Positions 1 to 7,685 of a DNA stretch of 64,000 bases are shown in pieces. Position 1 is the stretch's first letter. Each line of letters begins with the position of its first letter. The notes beneath the pieces are model-generated. The model searched no databases, was not told where the DNA came from, and was given only the letters and a program-made list of their open reading frames with translations. The position numbers were made by a program, and so were the translations under genes. The DNA is taken from positions 11,436-75,435 of the forward strand of contig NZ_RSCL01000002.1 of the NCBI RefSeq assembly GCF_003991905.1, in the 5' to 3' direction. The stretch comes from Dulcicalothrix desertica PCC 7102 (lineage in GTDB: Bacteria; Cyanobacteriota; Cyanobacteriia; Cyanobacteriales; Nostocaceae).

Positions 1-257
1 GAAACACATCCCATCGCTGAAGATTTGGTAAGGGCGTAACGGTTAAAATTGGCGCTTAATTTTTCATGGTAATTGTCACGCTTGATTTTCAAAAAACAGC
101 GCGTTATATGACGTTTTGATAATGCACTAAGTAACTGAGAGTTAAACCGTACCCTTAGTTATACGTTGATTTTTAAGTAATGCTCCTATCTACTAGGGTA
201 ATAAAAGCATCTTATACAGCGCACTGTTCCTCACTGATTGTAGGTTGAGCAACTAGA
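1..257. other. No gene recognised at left edge
   Basis: I see no convincing coding sequence here. The stretch lies just past the 3' end of the decayed IS110-type transposase and may contain the non-coding end of that element, but IS110 elements lack clear terminal inverted repeats, so I cannot place a boundary. Confidence 0.4.
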
Positions 258-1607
258 TCAAAACCCTGCATCGTGAGCTTTCTTCTTTAAGTTGTTTACC
301 ATACGTTCATGGTATTTTTGCTCATAAACATCAACACCTGGGTCTACATAAGCTGTTGCTGATGTCCTGCATACGGTAGAAAATACGTGCTAGTTTGTGA
401 GCAGCCGCAGTAATTGCCTTTGGTGCCCCCATGCGAGATTGCATTCGTCTGTAAAATGCTCCCAAGGCAGAATTGCTACGACAAAGTGTTTGTGCTGCCA
501 TGCGAAAAGCATCTTCCTGCCCGATTGACAACAGGGCGAGACGCGCGAACTTTTAACCTTACCACCAGTCACGCGACTACCAGGACATAACCCCAGCCAA
601 GAAGTGAAATGTTTGACTGTGGGAAAACGAGAAGGGTCTAGCCCAACTTCAGATAATATAACCAAAACAGTTAAAGCTCCAAAGCCATTAATTTGAGTAA
701 AGTCTACACCAGTAATGCGATATAAATGGGTACGTAAATCAAACTGAGGAGCATTTCCTGGTTGCTTTTTGCCACGACGTTTTGGTTTGCCAAGAGGATT
801 AATATTAACGTCTACTTTATCTATGAATTGAGCTAGACACTCCTCGATTTGAGCATCACATTCAGTTATTTGTGTCTGGTAGAATTTATACAGTCCTAGC
901 TCTTGTGACAAAATAAACACAAGTTCTGGTCGATAATCTCCAGTTAAAGCAGCAGCGATACTCGTACAACTTGCTCTAATGTGTTCGTCTTTTAGTGAGC
1001 GCCAATTTCTTTGGGTCACGCTCACCGGAAACAATCGCATTGATAATTGCCATACCAGTAGTGCCCGTAATGTCACTAATAACTCGATGCAATTGTATGT
1101 TCATTTCAGTCAAAGCTTTTTGCATTCAAAGTACGTGGACACAAGCACTTTTAATCAGGTTGTCCCGTTGTCGCATATAACTACGAAGAACACAAATTTG
1201 GTCGTCTGGACGCTTGGGAACCTGCGCTCCAACCCGTAAGTATGTAGCTGTTGCAGCCACTGGCAATAAGCGTACGTCAGTTTTGCGCCCTGGTACAGTT
1301 TTAACGTGATGAGCAAAAACATCGTTTAACCTCAAAGCCTTTGCTTTCCAGAATTTGGAACACAGGTATCCAATAAACACCTGTTGATTCCATTGCTACA
1401 GTTTCAATTCGACAAGCCTTTAGCCAGTCTGCCATTGCATACAAATCAGCAGTGAAACAGCCGAAACTGCGTACCGAGTCTTCTTGTCTATCTGTAGGAA
1501 CACGCTCCCCAGTGTCTGTCTGCACCAATATCTATACCTGCTGCATTTGCGTTAATTAATGGTAAATTAGAACTTGGTGATTTTGATTGCAATTGTTTTC
1601 TGCTCAT
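258..1607 (-). pseudogene. IS110-family transposase, multiply frameshifted
   Basis: The remnant of a DEDD-type transposase can be read only by changing frame at least five times. The N-terminal part has GIDIGADRHW (first catalytic Asp region). The next piece has the family hallmark AMESTGVYW with the catalytic Glu. The C-terminal transposase_20-like part has GFGALTVLVILSEVG, SWLGLCPGSRVTGGK and MGAPKAITAAAHKLAR. It ends with a recognisable tail (YVDPGVDVYEQKYHER) at a TGA at 258. The likely start at 1607 is preceded by GGAGG. The reconstructed length, about 450 codons, suits an IS110 transposase. Frameshifts near 1130-1140, 1010, 540 and 350 and others make it inactive. Family assignment is firm; exact element ends are not visible. 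Confidence 0.85.
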
Positions 1608-1896
1608 GGTAGCCTCCGTCATTGCAGCTACATTTTTAAGAGTATTTATGTACCCCGACCTGAGTGAGGTGTCCAAATCTAATCTCCGCGCACGGGATAG
1701 TGACAATTTAATAGTCACTTCACCAATAAATTCACCAATTTCACTCAGAACCAGGCTGACATACGGGCGTAATTAACACCACTGTTAACACGGTTTTGAC
1801 TGTCAGGGTAACTATTAATTGTAAGTCTCAAGCTCTCAAATTTCCCTTAAATTTCCTGTGTTTCTTATATATATCACTTGCGGCTCCCGTCCGCTA

Positions 1897-2023
1897 GTCA
1901 GAGGCTGACATCTTGCACCTTCTCAATAAGGGTAAGGTGGGCACTGCCCACCCTACGCAAGAATGAGCATTACAAGCCTTTTCATTCTCAATAAGTTCAA
2001 GGTGCAAGATGTGAGCCTCCGAC
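1897..2023. repeat. MITE-like inverted repeat sharing ends with the nearby IS701-like element
   Basis: Imperfect 25-bp inverted repeats lie at 1897-1921 and 1999-2023. Both carry the core CATCTTGCACCTT, close to the terminal repeat of the insertion sequence at 4093-5511 (CTCATATCTTGCACCT). The interior holds a small palindrome GGTGGGCACTGCCCACC near 1937. There is no reading frame inside. I infer a non-autonomous derivative mobilised by a transposase of that family. Confidence 0.6.
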
Positions 2024-2225
2024 TGGCGCCGCAAACGCTCCAGTAAAATATAAAACTAGCACATTTTTTGGGACCCTTATCATATATGGATTTTTTGAAT
2101 GTGCAAGTTAGGAGTTAAGTTAAAAATTTTTGCCATTATAAGCAATTTATTTAATTGGAAGTTTCTTAATTAACAGCTTATACCCTGAAAGCTTTTTTAC
2201 TCAATTGCCGACTTTTCAAACATCC

Positions 2226-2376
2226 TCTTAAGGTTTTGCTACCTAATATGTAAAAACCTGGTTTATTTAATAAACCAGGTATAAAACATACGACAATACT
2301 TTTCTATTAAATCAAAAATTTTAACTCTTATAAGCAATTTATTTTTTGCTCATTAAACAAACTGTATTGCAGTATT
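2226..2376. repeat. 151-bp direct repeat, copy 1 (copy 2 at 2812-2962)
   Basis: This spacer block, downstream of the first peptide gene, is repeated at 2812-2962 at the same length. Shared features are TCTTAAGGTT at the start, a central hairpin AAACCTGG... and TTTTTTGCTCATTAAAC near the end. It shows that the peptide gene and its flanks were duplicated as a unit. Copy 1 keeps a perfect terminator-like hairpin; in copy 2 the hairpin is degraded. Confidence 0.75.
2256..2280 (-). terminator. Perfect hairpin downstream of the peptide array
   Basis: A 12-bp perfect stem with a 1-base centre (ACCTGGTTTATT / AATAAACCAGGT) lies 140 bases past the last minus-strand peptide gene, with A/T-rich flanks on both sides. 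It probably ends the minus-strand peptide transcript. The same hairpin is decayed at about 2855-2880 in the duplicated spacer. Confidence 0.55.
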
Positions 2377-2419
2377 TAGGCATTTAGCACTCGAATGATA
2401 AATCTGGAGTGAAAAAGCC

Positions 2420-2632
2420 TTAGTCTAAATCATTTCCTTGAAAACGACGAGAGCGCTGGCCACATATACGACGTGCCGGTCCTACTTTAGCGCTCGTTTG
2501 GGCGCACCTGCTTCTCATAAAACCACCAGAGATGTTGTTTAATTCTTCATTAGATAATTCGTCGGTTGTAACCTTATCTACTGATGAAATCACTTTTTCG
2601 AGTTCATTTTGCATTAATTGTTCGTTAGACAT
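2420..2632 (-). CDS. Double-glycine leader peptide 1 (bacteriocin-like precursor)
   Basis: A 70-residue precursor. The leader begins MSNEQLMQNELEK and ends ELSNEELNNISGG, a classical double-glycine cleavage site of the kind cut by C39 peptidase exporters. The core of about 33 residues is rich in Arg, has two cysteines 13 residues apart, and ends RSRRFQGNDLD. The start at 2632 is chosen because AAAAGGAAC sits 8 bases before it; a longer frame beginning MGKHKR would swallow this ribosome site. It belongs to a five-member family here, all minus strand and divergent from the export genes at 6240-12607. Its upstream 126 bases are almost identical to those of peptide 5. No known bacteriocin class was recognised for the core; the function is inferred from leader and neighbours. 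Confidence 0.8.
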   Translation of the reverse strand: MSNEQLMQNELEKVISSVDKVTTDELSNEELNNISGGFMRSRCAQTSAKVGPARRICGQRSRRFQGNDLD

Positions 2633-2758
2633 TATTTTGTTCCTTTTGTGTTTGCCCATCGTGAATTGGTGATATCCGCTTCACAATTACCAATATAGTC
2701 ACATCGAACCAATCTAACAATTCAAATTCTTTCGATGTCTGACCGAAATAATTAATAG
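2633..2758 (-). promoter_or_regulatory. 126-bp conserved upstream block, copy of 5974-6099
   Basis: The 126 bases upstream of the peptide 1 start codon match those upstream of peptide 5 with only about two differences seen. Spacer DNA this conserved suggests a shared promoter or leader, or a very recent duplication. I cannot place the -10 and -35 boxes with certainty. Peptides 2-4 have only the last part of it (AAAAGGA ribosome site and GATGGGCAAAC in peptide 2). Confidence 0.55.
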
Positions 2759-2811
2759 TTATTAAGTTTCAGTTATAAAATAAACCATCAATAGCTGAAA
2801 TGGTTATTTCT

Positions 2812-2962
2812 TCTTAAGGTTGTGCTACCAAACATATAAAAACCTGGCTCATTAAATTAACCAGATATTAGCAATACTGCAATAGTTTTCGGTTAAGTGA
2901 AAAACTTTTGCCCTCGGAAGCAATTTATTTTTTGCTCATTAAACAAACTGTATTGCAGTATT
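2812..2962. repeat. 151-bp direct repeat, copy 2
   Basis: Second copy of the spacer block at 2226-2376, diverged in the middle: the hairpin stem is broken and the AT-rich part after it differs. It is followed 20 bases later by the inserted MITE at 2983. Confidence 0.7.
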
Positions 2963-2982
2963 AAAACGTGTAGCACCCGAAT

Positions 2983-3119
2983 CAATACTGCTCGGTTAAG
3001 CTTTTTTAATTAGAATTAATCCCCCAAAATCCCCCTTAATAAGGGGGACTTTATAAAGCTTTTAGCCCCCCTTAATAAGGGGGGTTGGGGGGGTTTTTAT
3101 TCTTAACCGAGCAGTATTG
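2983..3119. mobile_element. 137-bp MITE with 18-bp perfect terminal repeats and 10-bp target duplication
   Basis: The terminal inverted repeats are CAATACTGCTCGGTTAAG at 2983-3000 and its exact reverse complement at 3102-3119. The flanking direct repeat GCACCCGAAT is present at 2973-2982 and 3120-3129, which is the mark of transposition. The interior carries two copies of a C5-TTAATAAGG-type palindrome (about 3030-3095) and no reading frame. A solitary 18-bp end identical to the right terminus lies at 30111-30128. No transposase with these ends is in the window. Confidence 0.85.
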
Positions 3120-3151
3120 GCACCCGAATGAGAAGTTTATTAGAAAAAGCC

Positions 3152-3370
3152 TTAATCTAAGTCATTTCCTTTAAAACGACGAGTTCTCGCCACACAGGTT
3201 CGCTGGGTAAATCGACGTACTTTGCTTCCTATTAAACACTGACTTTCCGGACCACGACCACCACCTGCAACTAATTCTAGCTCTTCATTAGATAATTTGT
3301 CGGTTGTAACTTCATCAACGTTGGAGATAGCTTTTTGAAGTTCGTCTTGCATTAATTGTTCGTTAGACAT
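3152..3370 (-). CDS. Double-glycine leader peptide 2 (divergent core)
   Basis: A 72-residue precursor. The leader MSNEQLMQDELQKAISNVDE ends in NEELELVAGGG, so its cleavage region differs from the NNISGG of its sisters. The core has cysteines 13 residues apart and ends RTRRFKGNDLD. The start at 3370 has a GGAGC ribosome site 8-12 bases before it (AAAAGGAGCAAAAC); the in-frame MPKYCN and MGKHKR starts upstream lie in the spacer repeat. It is the most divergent member: the core begins GRGPESQ instead of an Arg-rich stretch. A MITE has inserted between it and peptide 1, so co-transcription with peptide 1 may be altered. Confidence 0.8.
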   Translation of the reverse strand: MSNEQLMQDELQKAISNVDEVTTDKLSNEELELVAGGGRGPESQCLIGSKVRRFTQRTCVARTRRFKGNDLD

Positions 3371-3463
3371 TGTTTTGCTCCTTTTGTGTTTGCCCATCGT
3401 GAATTTGTGATTGCAGTATTTAGGCATTTAGCACTCGAATGATAAATCTGAAGTGAAAAAGCC

Positions 3464-3679
3464 TTAGTCTAAATCATTTGCTTGAAAACGACGAGAGCGC
3501 CCAAGACATATACGACGTACTGGGTTTCCTTTTCTAGCGCTCTTTTGGATGCATGATTGTGCCCTAAAACCACCAGAGATGTTGTTTAATTCTTCATCAG
3601 ATAATTCGTCGGTTGTAACGTTATTTACTGACGAAATTGCTTTTTTGAGTTCATTTTGCATTAATTGTTCGTTAGACAT
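3464..3679 (-). CDS. Double-glycine leader peptide 3
   Basis: A 71-residue precursor with leader ending DEELNNISGG and a core FRAQSC... in which the cysteines are 14 residues apart. The invariant tail is RSRRFQANDLD. The ribosome site AAAAGGAAC lies just before the ATG. It sits 93 bases upstream (in transcript order) of peptide 2 and is separated from peptide 4 by the 45-bp spacer repeat. As for its sisters, no maturation enzyme is nearby, so the two cysteines most simply form a disulfide after export; this is inference. Confidence 0.8.
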   Translation of the reverse strand: MSNEQLMQNELKKAISSVNNVTTDELSDEELNNISGGFRAQSCIQKSARKGNPVRRICLGRSRRFQANDLD

Positions 3680-3771
3680 TGTTTTGTTCCTTTTGTGCTT
3701 AATTTAGTGAATTTGTGATTGCAGTATTTAGGCATTTAGCACTCGAATGATGAATCTGGAGTGAAAAAGCC

Positions 3772-3981
3772 TTAGTCTAAATCATTTTTTTGAAAACGAC
3801 GAGAGCGCATGACACATGCACGAGCTTGTCCTGTGACTCTTGTTTTTGCAAGGCATCTATCTCTCCTAATACCACCAGAGATGTTGTTTAATTCTTCATT
3901 AGATAATTCGTCGGTTATAACGTTATCTACTGACGAAATCGCTTTTTCGAGTTCATTTTGCATTAATTGTTCGTTAAACAT
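3772..3981 (-). CDS. Double-glycine leader peptide 4
   Basis: A 69-residue precursor starting MFNEQ rather than MSNEQ, with leader end NEELNNISGG and core IRRDRC..., cysteines 12 residues apart, tail RSRRFQKNDLD. The ribosome site is weaker than in the others (an A-rich AAAAAGAAC). It is the first gene of the 2420-3981 block on the minus strand. The insertion sequence at 4093-5511 lies about 110 bases upstream and may have separated this block from the promoter now seen only in front of peptide 5. Confidence 0.78.
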   Translation of the reverse strand: MFNEQLMQNELEKAISSVDNVITDELSNEELNNISGGIRRDRCLAKTRVTGQARACVMRSRRFQKNDLD

Positions 3982-4092
3982 TGTTTTGTTCTTTTTTTGT
4001 TTAATTTAGTGAATTTGTGATTGCAGTATTTAGGCATTTAGCACCTACCTAATATCGCTCACATCCTATTCATGTAAAGCTATTGATACTAA

Positions 4093-5511
4093 CTCATATC
4101 TTGCACCTAACGTAAAAACCCGTATAAAGCCAATTAGAAATGGTAAAACTATAACCAGAATATAATTTTATTTTTTAAGTATATATGAATATATTTTTGA
4201 CTAGAGGACACCATATTAATACGGAATTAAGAGCGGAAATTTGGATTTGATAATGGCGCCATTGAGTCGGGAAATTAGATACAAAAATACTTACAGTAGT
4301 GAGTAGTGATGAATTTTATTTGCAATATGGCGCCAAAACATGAGAAAAAGGGCGTTGAAGTTTATAAGAATAAGCAAGAAAAATGGTTTCAATTCTTAGG
4401 CGCGGGACAAAATCTAGTTTACACTTTGATGTCATTAATGCCTTCTATTTACCAACAAGAAAACCTTGAGGCGATGTTGGGAATGTTTTTAGAAGCACAG
4501 GGTTATCTCCTACCCCAACACAGTAAAAGTAAGTCAGCCAGCGCCTTGAGCAGATTTCTTAATATTTACAATTGGTCAACTAGAGGCGTGATTCGCACTG
4601 CCCGTAACCGTATTATCAAGGAGATTTTGTCTGAGAGATCGTTGGGGCGCCAACCATTTTTACAAGTTATTATTGACCTGACAACTTTGGAGAAATTTGG
4701 GAAATTTAAGGAAAAGCGAAAACTTAATCAGTGTGTACCACGGAAAACGAGGTTTACATTTGGTTGTGGTGTATTTAGTGGTTGGTAGATGGCGAGTGCC
4801 CTGGAATTTCCGTGTTTGGCGGGGAAAGGGCGCCACATCCCCAGCAAGACTAGGATTAAAAATGGTTAAATATGCAGCCGAAAAAATTAACCAAGCACTT
4901 TAAAGAGGTAATGGTTCTAGTAGATACAGGGTTTGGTAGTATTCAATTTATACACAGTGTTCGAGAGAAAAAATTTCATATAATTGCTGGTATAGCTTGT
5001 ACTCGTAAGTTAGTCGATGGACGCACAGTTGCTCAATTACACAAACGAGGACAGCAACTTTACCTTCAGGGTTTGAAATTTCCTGTCTATATCTCTTGGT
5101 ATTATTTTAAACGTCATGATGGTAAATATGAAAAGCGATTTGTCATTTCTACCAAAGCTCTTAAAGCTAGCAGCATTTCTTGGTGGGGCAAACGAAGATG
5201 GCAAATAGAAGGTTGGTTTAAAACGGCAAAACATCGGTTTGGGTTACACCGTTTTGGGCAAGGAAGCCTCTTAGGAGTCTATCGTTGGTTGGTTTTATCC
5301 CTTATATCTTATGTTTTAGCGCACTGGGCTTATTTATCAACATCAGGCGCCTCCGATACCATACCTGATTGGGGAGAAGCTGCAGAAATTGCGTTCCAAA
5401 CTATATTTCCCCATTTGGTAGTGTTACTTCTTTTACAAGATATTGAACGTTTGAGAGAACTAGCACTTAGTCAAGGAATTGACATTCAAATTTCCAGGTG
5501 CAAGATATGAG
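4093..5511 (+). mobile_element. IS701-like insertion sequence with CTAA target duplication
   Basis: The element has 16-bp identical terminal inverted repeats CTCATATCTTGCACCT at 4093-4108 and 5496-5511. It is flanked by a 4-bp direct repeat CTAA at 4089-4092 and 5512-5515. A YTAR-type target of 4 bp is what is known for the IS701 family, first described from Calothrix; family placement rests on this and the DDE motifs. Its length is 1419 bp. It is inserted within the bacteriocin-like peptide array between peptides 4 and 5. Confidence 0.75.
4306..5510 (+). pseudogene. DDE transposase of the IS701-like element, two frameshifts
   Basis: The transposase reads in three frames. The first piece ends after VIIDLTTLEKFGKFKE (first catalytic Asp). 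The second carries the family block GKRGLHLVVVYLVVGRWRVP. The third has VMVLVDTGFGS (second Asp) and WWGKRRWQIEGWFKTAKHRF (Glu in a Y/W-x-x-E-type signature). Breaks lie near 4720 and 4900. Both shifts are in the +1 sense, which does not fit a programmed -1 frameshift at the A-run near 4880, so I read them as mutations. The terminal repeats are intact, so the element could still be moved in trans. Confidence 0.8.
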
Positions 5512-5513
5512 CT

Positions 5514-5555
5514 AAGCCCACCTACTTGAGCTAAAAAGCCCACGTAGGTGGGCTT
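5514..5555 (+). terminator. Hairpin after the insertion sequence
   Basis: Inverted repeats AAGCCCACCTAC (5514-5525) and GTAGGTGGGCTT (5544-5555) form a 12-bp stem just outside the right end of the insertion sequence, overlapping the target duplication. It could stop transcription leaving the element, or the minus-strand transcript of peptide 5. Confidence 0.5.
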
Positions 5556-5760
5556 TGCTGCATTAGCCACACCCTTGTAGGGTGTTGGCGGGTTAAGAGC
5601 AAATAAGTAGTTACGCAAAATTAATTAGATGTTTTTTATCACGAAACTAATCGAGTAAAACCTATTATTAGCAGGGGTTTGAGCTAAATAATAATTTCCT
5701 TGCTGGAGTATAAATATTTTTGCGTCAGTACTTAATATGCAGCTTCACAGAAAATCGGTA

Positions 5761-5973
5761 TTAGTCTAAATCATTTCCTTGAAAACGACGAGAGCGATTA
5801 GTACATACACGATCTTGTCTTGAGCCGATATTGCTCTTTACGACGCATCTCCGTCTTCTAATACCACCAGAGATGTCGTTTAATTCTTCGTTAGATAATT
5901 CGTCGGTGGTAACGTTATCTACTGACGAAATCGCTTTTTCGAGTTCATTTTGCATTAATTGTTCGTTAGACAT
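5761..5973 (-). CDS. Double-glycine leader peptide 5
   Basis: A 70-residue precursor, nearly identical in leader to peptides 1 and 4 (ends NEELNDISGG). The core is IRRRRC... with cysteines 13 residues apart and tail RSRRFQGNDLD. The start at 5973 follows AAAAGGAAC. It is closest to the exporter genes, starting 266 bases from the HlyD-like gene on the other strand, so the divergent spacer 5974-6239 must hold both promoters. It is separated from the other four peptides by the IS701-like element. Confidence 0.8.
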   Translation of the reverse strand: MSNEQLMQNELEKAISSVDNVTTDELSNEELNDISGGIRRRRCVVKSNIGSRQDRVCTNRSRRFQGNDLD

Positions 5974-6239
5974 TGTTTTGTTCCTTTTGTGTTTGCCCAT
6001 CGTGAATTGGTGATGTCCGCTTCACAATTACCAATATAGTCACATCGAACCAATCTAACAATTCAAATTCTTTCGATGTCTGACCGAAATAATTAATAGA
6101 TGCTTCGTGCTAGATGCTTCGTGCCCGACTCATGACAGATATCTAAAGATTTATGAGTGATGTCAAAAGATTTAGGATAGCTTAGATTTTGGGGACAGTC
6201 TAAAATGGATAGCTGATCTAAACAAAAAATTATAAGTAA
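5974..6239. promoter_or_regulatory. Divergent promoter region of peptide genes and exporter
   Basis: Bases 5974-6099 match the block upstream of peptide 1 almost exactly. From 6100 the sequence differs and holds a short direct repeat, AGATGCTTCGTGC twice (about 6099 and 6112), followed by CCGACTCATGACAG, a motif also found at about 42710. It lies between the minus-strand peptide 5 and the plus-strand exporter. No operator was recognised. Confidence 0.5.
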
Positions 6240-7685
6240 ATGCTATACCAAAAACGTAATTTATTTAGAAAAGAGTCATTAGACCGTTTAGCTTCTCCTG
6301 AGAAACTAGACCAGTTGATGAAGGTTGTTAACTCTAAAAGCCGGCTATCTTTGTTTGCTCTGGGTTCTTTAGTTGCAGCTGGTGCTGTTTGGAGTATTTA
6401 TGGACGCATTCCCGTTACTGTTGAGGGTCAAGGAGTACTAATTTACCCTCGAGTGGCGCCACTTGAATCAACGACTACAGGCATGTTACAAAGTTTAAAT
6501 GTAAAAGTTGGAGATGTGGTCAAGAAAGGACAGATTATCGCGACTATTGACCAATCGGAAGCACAAAAACAATTACTACAGCAGCAAAATAAACTAATGC
6601 AGCTAAAGTTACAAGAGCAAGCTGTTACTACTCTGCAAAGAATGCAAACTCAGCAGGATAAAAACTCGATTCAGCAACAGCGTCAATATCTTCAGATGCG
6701 GATTCGAGAAATTCAATCTCTGACACCTATGCTCAAAAATAAAGGTGATAGTACTATAACAGTACAACGCCAAAATTTGCAAAAACGTATCCAAGAAGCT
6801 CAAACGCTAACTTCGTCTTTGAAGCAAACAATGGATATTCGCAAAAAGCTGTTTAAGGAGGAACGAGCTATTACAAGGGATATTGTTTTAGATGCAGAAC
6901 AAAACTATTTAGAAAATACAGAAAAAATATTAGCTCTGCAATCTGAGTTGAAGGAATTAGATATAAAGGAAGCTGAACAAGAAAAAACTTATCACGAAAG
7001 TATGACTGAAATCGCTGAACTACAAGCTCAGTTAAAACGTTTAGATACTGATTTTAGTACTAATAATCAACAAAATTTACAAAATGCTAATATCCGCAAA
7101 AATGAGATATTAGAGCAAGAGCGAGAGATTATTAAACTTGAACAGCAAATACGTAATAATAAGCAGATTATAAGTCAACACTCTGGACACATTTTAGAAC
7201 TTACTGTTGCACCAGGACAATTAGTTAACTCAGGGGTTCGCTTAGGAAATATAGACAAAAGAAATCCTGATAGCAAATTGGTAGGTGTAACTTATTTCCC
7301 AGTTGCCGAGGGTAAGAAAATTCAACCAGGAATGAAATTACAAATTACACCTGAAACTGTTAAACGAGAACGTTTTGGTGGTATATCTGGTACTGTTACG
7401 TCTGTTTCTTCTTTTCCTGTTTCTAGGGAGGAAGCAAATAGTGTTGTTGGTAACTCTGAGTTAGTAGAGGGTATGGTAGGTCAAAAGCAAAATGGAGTAA
7501 TACAAGTATTTGTCAAGTTAGATATAGATGCTGCAACTCCAAGCGGTTACAAGTGGTCTTCTTCTACTGGACCTACGTTAAAACTTTCTTCTGGTACAAC
7601 TGCTAGCGTTCGAGTCAAGGTTGAAGAATCATCTCCTATCAGCTATATTTTACCAATATTGAGGTCTGCAAGTGGTACATACTAA
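6240..7685 (+). CDS. HlyD-like membrane fusion protein of a bacteriocin exporter
   Basis: A 481-residue periplasmic adaptor expected to join the inner-membrane ABC transporters below to an outer-membrane channel. A single membrane segment lies at about residues 36-57 (SLFALGSLVAAGAVWSIYG). It is followed by a lipoyl-like half (GDVVKKGQIIATID), a long coiled coil at about 95-305 rich in Gln/Glu/Lys, the second lipoyl half (HSGHILELTVAPGQLVNSG) and a beta-barrel part. The order HlyD, C39-ABC, ABC matches the export genes of NHLM-type bacteriocin systems. The next gene starts inside its last codons, indicating translational coupling. No outer-membrane TolC-like gene is in the window. Confidence 0.88.
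   Translation: MLYQKRNLFRKESLDRLASPEKLDQLMKVVNSKSRLSLFALGSLVAAGAVWSIYGRIPVTVEGQGVLIYPRVAPLESTTTGMLQSLNVKVGDVVKKGQIIATIDQSEAQKQLLQQQNKLMQLKLQEQAVTTLQRMQTQQDKNSIQQQRQYLQMRIREIQSLTPMLKNKGDSTITVQRQNLQKRIQEAQTLTSSLKQTMDIRKKLFKEERAITRDIVLDAEQNYLENTEKILALQSELKELDIKEAEQEKTYHESMTEIAELQAQLKRLDTDFSTNNQQNLQNANIRKNEILEQEREIIKLEQQIRNNKQIISQHSGHILELTVAPGQLVNSGVRLGNIDKRNPDSKLVGVTYFPVAEGKKIQPGMKLQITPETVKRERFGGISGTVTSVSSFPVSREEANSVVGNSELVEGMVGQKQNGVIQVFVKLDIDAATPSGYKWSSSTGPTLKLSSGTTASVRVKVEESSPISYILPILRSASGTY

Larger units (their letters stand above)
2365..4045. repeat. Four copies of a ~45-bp spacer unit around the peptide genes
   Basis: A block beginning near ATTGCAGTATTTAGGC and running through TTTAGCACTCGAATGA occurs at about 2365-2407, 3410-3451, 3718-3760 and (truncated) 4019-4045, each just beyond the 3' end of a peptide gene unit. 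It marks the tandem duplication boundaries of the array. The fourth copy breaks off shortly before the insertion sequence at 4093. Confidence 0.7.

Noticed and set aside
979-1239. Plus-strand frames over the IS110 remnant
   Set aside because: They run antisense to recognisable transposase sequence and show no likeness of their own.
1608-1760. Bridge-RNA-like region upstream of the IS110 transposase
   Set aside because: IS110 elements can encode a guide RNA beside the transposase, but I could not identify the needed loops or element ends in this decayed copy.
4700-4910. Programmed frameshifting in the IS701-like transposase
   Set aside because: Both shifts are of the +1 kind and there are two; known IS elements use a single -1 shift. 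Mutational decay is simpler.
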